Assembly (NCBI GenBank): GCA_963756455.1
Contig: CAVWNC010000001.1
Coordinates: 2,026,563 to 2,090,562 of the forward strand
Origin: DASQPA01 sp963756455
Lineage (GTDB): Bacteria > Acidobacteriota > Thermoanaerobaculia > Multivoradales > UBA5704
DNA: 64,000 nucleotides
Direction of reading: 5' to 3'
Both the position numbers and the translations under genes were made by a program. The notes below the pieces were generated by a model, which saw only the letters and a program-made list of their open reading frames with translations, was not told the DNA's origin and ran no database searches. Of this stretch, positions 9,301-13,573 are shown piece by piece; the first letter of the stretch is position 1; the number at the start of each line of letters is the position of its first letter.

Positions 9301-11504
9301 TCTTGAGCTTCGAGGATCTGGCGACAGGGAGCGGGATCAAGAGCCTGCCCGGCCTCGCCATCCTCCCGCTCGCGATCCCGGACACGACGGCGAAGTTCGA
9401 TCTCTCGTTCATCCTGAGGACGGTCGACGGGGCGCTCCACCTGAGCTGGAGCTACGCCCGGGCCCTCTTCGACCGCACGACCCTCGCCCGGATGGCCGGG
9501 CACTTCGAGATCCTGATCGCCGGCCTCCTCGCCGATCCGGGCCGGCCGCTCTCCCAACTGCCGCTCCTCACCGCCGCCGAGTTCCGGCAGGTCGAAGGCG
9601 AGTGGAACGACACCGAGGTCGATTTCGGCTGCGACGCCTGCTTCCACGCTCTTTTCAGCCGCCAGGCCGGACGGGCGCCGGATGCCGTGGCCCTGGAGAT
9701 GGAGAGCGAGCACCACACCTACCTTGAGCTCGATGCGCGCTCGAACCAGCTGGCGCACCACCTGGCGGCGCTCGGAGTCCGGCCGGAGGTGCGGGTGGCG
9801 GTCTTCCTGCCGCGGACGCCGCAGGCGATGCTCTCGCTCCTCGCCCTCTGGAAGGCCGGCGGCGTCTACCTGCCGCTCCCTGCGGGCTCTCCTCTGGATC
9901 ATCTTGCCTTTCTCCTCGACGAGAGCGCGCCGGGGGTGATCCTCACCCGGGAGGACCGCCTCGGCCGGCTGCCGGCGTCCGCGCTCGAACGCACGCGGGT
10001 GGTCTCCGTCGACGCCGACCGGGAGGCGATCGCCCGTGCCCCGCGGACGCCTCCCGCCGCCTCTGTCGGCTCCGACCAGTTGGCGAACCTCTTTTACACC
10101 TCGGGCTCGACAGGCCGCCCCAAAGGGGTGATGATCGAGCACCGGAACCTCGTCAACTTCCTGCTCGCCTACGTCGCCGACGTGCGCCTTCACCCGGGGG
10201 ACGTCTTCCTCGCCTGGACCCAGGCCACCTTCGACCCCTCGCTCCTCGAATGGTTCACCCCCCTTCTCTCGGGGGCCAAGGTGATCGTCGTCTCGGAGGA
10301 GCGGGTCCAGGATTTTCCCGCCCTCACCTCTGTGCTGCGGGATGCCACGGCCCTGGACGGCGTCCCGTCGTTCTACCGCCAGGTCGCGCTCCACCTGGAG
10401 GAGACCGGGCAGGCCGCGGGCTGGGAGCAGATGCGCTCCGTCACCGTGGGCGGCGAGTCGTCGTCGACCGACCTGCTCCAGGCTCTGCACCGGGTGTTCC
10501 CACGGGCCGAGCTGCGCAACAGCTATGGGCCGACCGAGGCGACGATCCTCTGCACCGCCTATCCGGCCCATGCGGAGGGTCTGCGCGGCGACGTCATCGG
10601 CCGGCCGCAGGCCAACATGACCGTCCGTCTCCTCGACCGGGCGGGCCACCCGGTCCCCATCGGCGTTCCCGGGGAGATCTGGATCGGCGGCTTAGGGATC
10701 GGCCGCGGCTACTTCGAGCGCCCGGACCTGACCGCGGAGCGCTTCACCCCGGGCCGCGACGGGCGCGGCTTCCGGACCGGCGACCTCGCGCGCTACCTGC
10801 CGGACGGCAACGTCCTCTTCCTCGGCCGGCTCGACAACCAGGTGAAGATCCGCGGCCAGCGGATCGAGCTCGGCGAGATCGAGGCCACCTTGAGCCTCCA
10901 TCCCGCGGTCGCCGACGTGGCGGTCGTGGCGCGCGAGGAGGCCGGCGGCAAGCGCCTCGTCGCCTATCTGGTGCCCGCGAGCGGGGCGACTCTCGACGTG
11001 TCCGAGCTCCGCGCCCTGGCCGCCCTGCGGCTCCCCGCCGCCATGCTCCCCGCCGCCTTCGTGCTCCTCCCGAGTCTGCCGCAGACGAGCCACGGCAAGC
11101 TCGACCGCGACGCCCTCCCCGCCCCCGAGCGGCCGCGGCGGGAGACCGCCCGCGCCGCGCCGAGAAACGATCTCGAACGGGCGATCGCCGCCGTCTGGCG
11201 GGAGATCCTCGGCCCCGAGCGGGCGGACGAGGTGGGGATCGACGACAACTTCTTCGAGCTCGGGGGCGACTCGCTCCTCCTCCTCCGCCTGAGGAGCCGC
11301 CTCCAGGCGGTCGTCGGCCGGGACGTGCCGGTCGTCACCCTCTTCCAGTTCGCGACCATCCGCGCCTTCGCGGAGAGCCTGCCGGCGAAGCCGGGGGCCG
11401 CCAGCGCTCCCGCGGCTCCCGAGGAAGAACCCGAGGATCGTGGCCAGAACCGCCGGGAGGCGCTCGCCCGCCTGCAGGAGATCCGGGGCCGGCGACGGCG
11501 CTGA
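324..11504 (+). CDS. NRPS 1: degenerate FAAL-ACP starter plus three C-A-PCP modules
   Basis: First protein of the assembly line, about 3,726 residues from the ATG at 324 (an in-frame TTG lies four codons upstream). Residues 1-326 resemble a fatty acyl-AMP ligase (GWLPL, TASGGPGFAYDLCV, SWRVAHGGAEP) but lack the YTSGSTGxPKG loop and most of the C-terminal half. An ACP follows (GLDSL, Ser359), then a repetitive linker (393-474). Module 1: C at 478-920 with HHLVSDF, A with YTSGSTG near 1123, PCP Ser1513. Module 2: C with HHLVADGWS near 1715, A, PCP Ser2580. Module 3: C with HHIVADGWS near 2777, A, PCP Ser3650 (GGDSL). Specificity residues read by eye: A1 DLFNNALTYK (matches a code I recall for Ala), A2 DAFWLGGTFK (Val-type), A3 DPLDTGSILK (not recognised). 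There is no TE, and the tail ends in four arginines; the next protein begins with a KS, so transfer to it is expected. Confidence 0.95.
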   Translation: MPTLVEASRRRAEKHPERLLYTFLVDGEEEGERLSYGEHDLRARALAARLQFLGIRPGERALLVFPPGLDFVTALFGCFYAGVVAVPAGISAIIGVPDARPRVTLTIEALLPGLHGGTLLAVDGIGTGEAAGYRPPDVRSRDLALPAVTHGDLVLQAYHLRRAFFESEEEEAVLVGWLPLDHGMGLLANVLLPLYARGRCVLMAPAAFLERPRRWLAAISRYRATASGGPGFAYDLCVRRIGEEERAGLDLASWRVAHGGAEPARVETLDRFAAAFAPAGFRRQAFHSAEDPAGLAIDGPLAVDLRTPWLGRELATVEPEADRRATLEAYLAGEAARRLRLPAARLDPGQPLAALGLDSLAAIELRQTLETDLGISPALAGLLEGLSVRDLAREILETMQGEMLGETQGEMLGETLGEKQRETQRETLGETGGEPAGPVRHDPSYRHPERSEGSGRGERRSTGRSAFVPTGEEPAELPLSSGQRGLWFLSRLAPESGAYNIVSAARVRGELDALALERALRALVARHGALRTTFPSVEGEPLQRVATPTEWGALDFQEVDAAGWEEERAAAWLAVEGYRPFDLGGLGGLSPVPLLRVRVLLRRPATEDFVLLAIHHLVSDFASLAILVRELAALYAEERGGPPAVWRRPAATYGDFVRWQERLLASPEGERQERYWRERLAGELPVLELPADRPRPPIQTDRGGAVSVRLAAAPSARLQALGRRQGATLYMTLLAAFQTLLYRYTSEEDLLVGSPTAGRGAAALADVVGYFVNPLVLRSDLAGDPPFTALLGRVRRTVLDAFAHPDLPFPRLAEELQPVRDPSRSPVFQVLFVLQPGQGDAAPLAAFALGELGPRLAFDDLFLEPVALPERRAQYDLTLMAAELAGRGGELAASFEYNADLFDRATVERLAANFLTLLASIASIAGIAGIAERPGETLGALPLLAAPERMQLLEWSAEAGEAAPGDRCLHELVLAQAARTPAAEALVGRGERLTYAELAARAGRLAHRLRRLGVGPEVRVAICARRTPDLVAGLLGILAAGGAYVPMESTLPDERLAFLLRSSGALLLLTEEDLTGRLEALAPAGTRVVRLDGPEESVGEAPPATVLPSHPVPHPENLAYVIYTSGSTGEPKGVAISHASAVALVRWAGTVFPPADLSGVLASTSIGFDLSVFELFVPLAWGGRVILAADALELPRLPAAGEVTLVNTVPSVLAELLRSGPLPTSVRTVNLAGEPLPGSLVRQVRAARVLNLYGPSEDTTYSTFAEIDPRSPVSLASPAIGRPLPGTRVFLLDRWLQPVPVGVPGELFLGGAGLARGYLGRPDLTAERFVPDPFDSPGGLPGERLYRTGDLARFRGAPEAGQLEYLGRLDYQVKVRGFRIELQEIETVLSSHHQVAAAAVLAEGQGADRRLVAYVAMPSPEVADAELRLFLRSRLPEYMVPALFVVLEALPLTPNGKVDRRSLARLDAGGASLRAGRAPRGAIEETLAAIWRDLLGTEEVTAESSFFDLGGHSLLATRLLARVQTAFGVDLPLPSLFAAPTLAGFAARLGASVALPLAADAAVSPPPRARLEPGAPRPLSFSQRRLWFLHQLEPESPAYNMPAAVRLRGALDSPALARSLGEIVARHEALRTRFVLSRLVLPEDEPLQAPAPPAPFVLPRASLAALPVPTREAEARRLADEEARLPFVDLARSAPCRFRLVDLALDDHLLLLTFHHLVADGWSLGIFVRELSVLYESLSAGRPSPLPALALQYADWAVWQRRWAAGEGELEWWLARLAGDLPDAPLPADRPRPPSRSGRGAVRSTALPASLRAGLAALAREERATLFMALSAGFLALLSRWTGADDLRIGTPVANRRAPEAEETIGLFVNTVVLRGDLSGRPSFRALLARTRDEVLGAYSHQDLPFERLVEALPGRRSLFQAVFNLEEPLLETARLPGLTLERIETASGTAKFDWTLTVSRSRAGLGVSVEYATDLFDGTTVERFLAGFARLLSAAVAAPEMPLAEIDLLSAAARHQLVAEWNDTAVPLADESLGALFLRQVGRQPDAVALSYGEEQVSYGELARRSGALALRLREIGVGPEVTVGLEMERSIELIVGILGVVRAGGAYVPLDPGYPRERLDWMVRDSGAVVVLGRGAGGSCGPAPSGASRSQAPVLGPARPHSSVEPIPGRSEEPEGMDQLAYVIYTSGSTGIPKGVAVSQRAVQRLVLGTNYVRLSGTDWIAQASTPSFDAATFEIWGALLHGSRLVVFPPGALSLAEVGGEVRRSGVTVLWLTAGLFHQMVESRLDDLAGVRQLLAGGDVLSSDHVSRIRQAFPECRLINGYGPTEGTTFTACHPVGEMDLLGPVPVGRPISNSTVVVLDREMRPVPLGVAGELCAGGRGLARGYWGDPARTAERFVPSVEANSPGARLYRTGDRAWLRADGRIDFLGRLDRQVKIRGFRIEPGEVETALAAHPGLLAAAVDVRPEPGGGKRLVAWVVGKVGELPAAELRRFLLEKIPQSSVPSAFVFLPELPLTSQGKVDRRALPEPGEAGAAEPLGDWIAPRAPFEEVLAAIWAEVLGRERVGVTEDFFDLGGHSLLATRVATRARAAFGVDLPLRELFEAPTVAALAARIEARLRSDAVGAADAGEAPPLTPIPREGALPLSFAQERLWFLDQLEPESPFYNISGAVRLVGALAVPALAGSLAAVVARQESLRTTFAVEDGEPVQRIAPPGPFPVPRVDLSSLPEARREGEVLRLAAAAAARPFDLARGPLLRTALLQLRPAEHVLVLVVHHIVADGWSMEVLLREVIAAYGALAAGQPPRLPALPLQYADFAAWQRRFLSGAGLARQLAWWRAALAGVPEVLALPADRKRPPRQSFAGGEVRSVLPAATRDSLTALARREGASLFMVLLAAFEVLLSRHSGQEDLTVGTPIAGRGSREIEGLLGFFVNTVVLRADLAGDPPFTGLLARVRGAALDAYAHAEVPFEKLVAELAPRRDASHSPLFQVLLSFEDLATGSGIKSLPGLAILPLAIPDTTAKFDLSFILRTVDGALHLSWSYARALFDRTTLARMAGHFEILIAGLLADPGRPLSQLPLLTAAEFRQVEGEWNDTEVDFGCDACFHALFSRQAGRAPDAVALEMESEHHTYLELDARSNQLAHHLAALGVRPEVRVAVFLPRTPQAMLSLLALWKAGGVYLPLPAGSPLDHLAFLLDESAPGVILTREDRLGRLPASALERTRVVSVDADREAIARAPRTPPAASVGSDQLANLFYTSGSTGRPKGVMIEHRNLVNFLLAYVADVRLHPGDVFLAWTQATFDPSLLEWFTPLLSGAKVIVVSEERVQDFPALTSVLRDATALDGVPSFYRQVALHLEETGQAAGWEQMRSVTVGGESSSTDLLQALHRVFPRAELRNSYGPTEATILCTAYPAHAEGLRGDVIGRPQANMTVRLLDRAGHPVPIGVPGEIWIGGLGIGRGYFERPDLTAERFTPGRDGRGFRTGDLARYLPDGNVLFLGRLDNQVKIRGQRIELGEIEATLSLHPAVADVAVVAREEAGGKRLVAYLVPASGATLDVSELRALAALRLPAAMLPAAFVLLPSLPQTSHGKLDRDALPAPERPRRETARAAPRNDLERAIAAVWREILGPERADEVGIDDNFFELGGDSLLLLRLRSRLQAVVGRDVPVVTLFQFATIRAFAESLPAKPGAASAPAAPEEEPEDRGQNRREALARLQEIRGRRRR
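1510..1622 (+). repeat. Degenerate short tandem repeat inside the NRPS 1 linker
   Basis: Purine-rich units built on GGGGAGACGCTG / GGGGAGATGCTG / AGAGAGACGCAG repeat about nine times, in frame. They encode a Glu/Gly/Thr-rich run of the type GETQGEMLGETLGEKQRET between the starter ACP and the first condensation domain. This looks like slippage expansion of a flexible interdomain linker and keeps the frame open. Confidence 0.75.
1660..1685 (+). repeat. Dispersed genomic repeat (HPERSEGS type) inserted in frame within NRPS 1
   Basis: The bases read GTCATCCTGAGCGGAGCGAA followed by GGATCT. This motif is known to recur in intergenic regions of many GC-rich and environmental bacterial genomes; it translates as HPERSEGS on one strand and RSFAPLRMT on the other. 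Here it lies inside a coding sequence, in frame, in the linker before the first C domain. The flanking residues RGERRSTGRS probably belong to the same insertion. No second copy was noticed in the window. Confidence 0.75.
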
Positions 11505-11579
11505 CGGCAGCGCCTTAATCTGGTCTGTAATGCGAGTGCCCTACTGTCGCACGATGACGAGAGGTAGGATGGGAGCGAA

Positions 11580-11897
11580 GTGGACGTCGATCCCGGAGTC
11601 TTCTCCGCCTTCGAGGTGCTCCAGGTTCTCTGCAATCTCAAGAAATCCGGCTACATCGACGCCCGTCGCGAGAATGGCCTGCGGGCGTCCTGCTGGCTCT
11701 CGAACGGCACCGTCAACCACGCCGAGTGCCGCCGGCTGCGCGGCGAGGAAGCCCTCCGCGAGCTTCTGTCCTGGGAGGGCGGCGCGTTCCGTTTCTACGC
11801 CGGCGACGGCGGCGGTCCCGCCTCGGAGAGCATCCGCTTCGAAGAGCTGGTGGTCGGCCACCCGCCCGCACGGTTGCCTCTCCCCGTGGCAGGGTGA
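11580..11897 (+). CDS. DUF4388 (PATAN-like) domain protein
   Basis: A 105-residue protein starting at a GTG preceded by GGGAG. Its core (VFSAFEVLQVLCNLKKSGYI, then an SNGTVNHAEC stretch and a repeated EEAL..LLSWEGGAFRF pattern) is that of DUF4388, a small domain usually attached to or next to two-component and GTPase signalling proteins and thought to be regulatory. Here it stands alone, 75 bases after NRPS 1 on the same strand. It is not a known NRPS accessory, and no MbtH-like motif is present. Family call fairly secure; role unknown. Confidence 0.65.
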   Translation: MDVDPGVFSAFEVLQVLCNLKKSGYIDARRENGLRASCWLSNGTVNHAECRRLRGEEALRELLSWEGGAFRFYAGDGGGPASESIRFEELVVGHPPARLPLPVAG

Positions 11898-11932
11898 CCC
11901 GGGCCGGTTCCAGCCTCGAGCGTAGGAGTTGG

Positions 11933-12163
11933 ACGCCTGGCGGAACCTCCCGGACCGGTTTCTGAAGCTCCCGGACGTGTTCCCGAAGCTTCGGAACACG
12001 TCTGGAAACTTCCGGAACGTGTTCGGGAACTTCCGGAACGCATCCGGAAGCTTCGGGAACGCGTCCTGAAGCTTCGGGAACACGTCCGGAAGCTTCAGGA
12101 ACCCGTCCGGGAACTTCCGAAACGCCCGCGGGAGCTTCAAAAACCTGTCCGGAAGTCTCCTGG
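11933..12163. repeat. 21-bp tandem repeat array, 11 contiguous units
   Basis: Eleven head-to-tail 21-bp units of the form ACGYGTYCGGAAGCTTCGGGA, with 1-6 mismatches each and no spacers. Many units carry GAAGCTTC or GGAACTTCC near-palindromes. Because 21 is a multiple of three, every frame stays open across the array; read on the minus strand it gives heptapeptides such as FRKFPDV and FPKLPDA. The stretch 11,898-12,396 holds no other gene that I can support. Confidence 0.85.
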
Positions 12164-12350
12164 AGACACGCGGTTCAGCTGGACGATCGCGCGGAAGGCA
12201 GGGAGCCCGAAGGCTGCTTACTGGTAATCGCCCTCGCGAGGGCAGACCACTGCCGAGGCCTACGCGCGCGAGCCTGATAGCAGCGATGCAGCGTTCGATC
12301 CGGCCGCCTGGACGGGCGACGATGACTCTCATGCCGCACCCTTCGTAATA

Positions 12351-12379
12351 GACCCTCAGCTCTACTGAGTGAGAGGGTC
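12351..12379. promoter_or_regulatory. Nested inverted repeat upstream of vapB (candidate operator)
   Basis: GACCCTC and GAGGGTC form a perfect 7-bp inverted repeat separated by 15 bases, and a second pair, CTCAG/CTGAG, is nested inside. It ends 17 bases before the vapB ATG. VapB antitoxins usually repress their own operon by binding such palindromes, so autoregulation is the inferred role. Confidence 0.5.
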
Positions 12380-12396
12380 CGTGCTACTCTTTCACC

Positions 12397-12636
12397 ATGA
12401 AGAGCAAGACCCTCCTGCTCGATGAGCAACTCCTCGAAGAAGTGACGAAGGCCAGCGGAGAAAAGTCGTATTCAAAGGCCGTGAACCGCGCTCTCGAAGA
12501 TTTCCTGCGTCGGCACCGGGCGGGGCGGATTCTCGAGCTGGCCGGCTCCGGCCTCTGGGAGGGGAACCTCTCCGAGATGAGAGGCGAGCCCTCACAGCAG
12601 GTCTCGAACCGGCCACGGTCTCGTGCTGCTCGTTGA
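12397..12636 (+). CDS. vapB: VapB-family antitoxin
   Basis: A 79-residue protein beginning MKSKTLLLDEQLLEEV with a YSKAVNRALEDFLRRH helix pair, typical of the DNA-binding N-terminus of VapB-type antitoxins. The C-terminal half (ILELAGSGLWEGNLSEMRG) would wrap the toxin. The gene overlaps the next one by 14 bases, as expected for a toxin-antitoxin operon. The antitoxin neutralises VapC and represses the operon. The last 15 residues are Arg/Ser-rich and overlap the toxin start. Codon use is less GC-biased than in the flanking NRPS genes, consistent with an acquired cassette. Confidence 0.8.
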   Translation: MKSKTLLLDEQLLEEVTKASGEKSYSKAVNRALEDFLRRHRAGRILELAGSGLWEGNLSEMRGEPSQQVSNRPRSRAAR

Positions 12637-13018
12637 TACCTCTCTCTGGATCGAGGTCTTCCGTAAACCAAGCCGGCTTGAGCTGCGGACGATGGTCGAC
12701 CTCGACGAAGTCGTGACCTGCCTGCCGGTGATCCAGGAAGTTTTGCAAGGCTTCCGGGAGGAGAGCGCATTTCGCGTCGCCCGCGAAGCGATGCTCGCTT
12801 TCCCGATCGTGGAGGCACCTCTGTCCATTGAGGTGTTCGAGGATGCCGTCCTTCTCTACCGCTCGGCTCGCAGTAGGGGATTCACAGTCCGTTCGAGCGT
12901 GGATTGCCTGATCGCGGCTTGTGCTCTCCGCCACGGGCATACCGTCCTTCATCACGACCGCGACTTCCCCGTACTGGCCCGGATTTCGCCTCTCAAAGAG
13001 CGCACATTCCTCCGGTGA
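12623..13018 (+). CDS. vapC: VapC-family PIN-domain ribonuclease toxin
   Basis: A 131-residue PIN-domain protein from a GTG start inside the end of vapB. The four conserved acidic positions of PIN nucleases are visible: Asp in LLVDTSLW near the N-terminus, Glu in PVIQEVL, Asp in SSVDCLIAA and Asp in HHDRDF. VapC toxins are Mg-dependent RNases, often cutting tRNA, held inactive by VapB. Length is normal and the frame intact. The pair sits between NRPS 1 and the PKS gene with no evident tie to biosynthesis and may be a passenger that stabilises the locus. Confidence 0.85.
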   Translation: MLLVDTSLWIEVFRKPSRLELRTMVDLDEVVTCLPVIQEVLQGFREESAFRVAREAMLAFPIVEAPLSIEVFEDAVLLYRSARSRGFTVRSSVDCLIAACALRHGHTVLHHDRDFPVLARISPLKERTFLR

Positions 13019-13151
13019 TCGCGCAACTATGTCGGCGCATCACTCACCTTCTCCGGGTCCCTTTGATTCACCCTTCGCTCTAGGCGATATTCGAGTGTAC
13101 CGGTCGATACAGCGAACGAGGTGGTGAAGCACCATCATCGATTCGTCATCC

Positions 13152-13269
13152 CCTAGGAGCCTGCGCGGCAGAAGGGTTTTCAGCACTTTTGGCTACCACT
13201 AATAGGTCATCGTGAGAACTTAACTACAACCCATGGTAGTCGGAATTTCCTGCCGCGCAGGCTCCTAGG
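13152..13269. mobile_element. MITE-like element with 20-bp perfect terminal inverted repeats
   Basis: CCTAGGAGCCTGCGCGGCAG at 13,152-13,171 is repeated as its exact reverse complement at 13,250-13,269, enclosing 78 bases with no coding capacity. The interior is less GC-rich than the surroundings. Perfect long termini around a short non-coding core fit a non-autonomous transposable element. The CTAG at both outer edges makes the exact end and target duplication ambiguous. A strong bidirectional terminator is the alternative, but the 78-base loop argues against that. Confidence 0.6.
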
Positions 13270-13544
13270 CCACCCATCATCTCGCTCATCGGGCCGTGAA
13301 GTGTCATCTCGATGGTACGCTTAGTCCTGCGCATGCGCTCAATCGACTTGGAGTTGCCGCTTTCGATTGCTCGATATAGCTGGAGGCCGAGCTCGTACAA
13401 CCAAGGATATTCGTCTCGGAGCATGCTGAACATCATCAGGACAGGCAGGCCTGCATGGTCTGAAGACTCCCTGAACATCGGGTGATGAAGCAGTTCATCG
13501 AACATCAGCGGATGAAACCGCCGCACCTTTGGCATCCGTCGCAT
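13224..13544 (-). CDS. Hypothetical protein, C-terminus apparently replaced by the MITE-like element
   Basis: A 106-residue frame starting MRRMPKVRRFHPLMFDELLH, with a helical-looking middle (MLRDEYPWLYELGLQLYRAIE). I do not recognise the family. Its last 15 residues, roughly GACAAGNSDYHGL, come from the right inverted repeat and interior of the neighbouring element, so the original C-terminus was probably lost on insertion. It lies 29 bases upstream of, and in the same direction as, the ADOP permease. Expression is uncertain. Confidence 0.4.
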   Translation of the reverse strand: MRRMPKVRRFHPLMFDELLHHPMFRESSDHAGLPVLMMFSMLRDEYPWLYELGLQLYRAIESGNSKSIERMRRTKRTIEMTLHGPMSEMMGGLGACAAGNSDYHGL

Positions 13545-13573
13545 TCGCGAGGAGGATTGTGAGGGTCAAACCC

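Noticed and set aside
11580..11897. MbtH-like NRPS helper
   Set aside because: The size and position are suggestive, but the sequence lacks the conserved Trp/Ser/Pro pattern of MbtH and matches DUF4388.
11933..12163. CRISPR array
   Set aside because: The 21-bp units are contiguous with no spacers and there are no cas genes.
11541..12332. Minus-strand 263-codon frame across the 21-bp array as a real gene
   Set aside because: The frame is open mainly because the repeat length is a multiple of three; it overlaps the DUF4388 gene and has no ribosome site. Kept only as a note in the findings.
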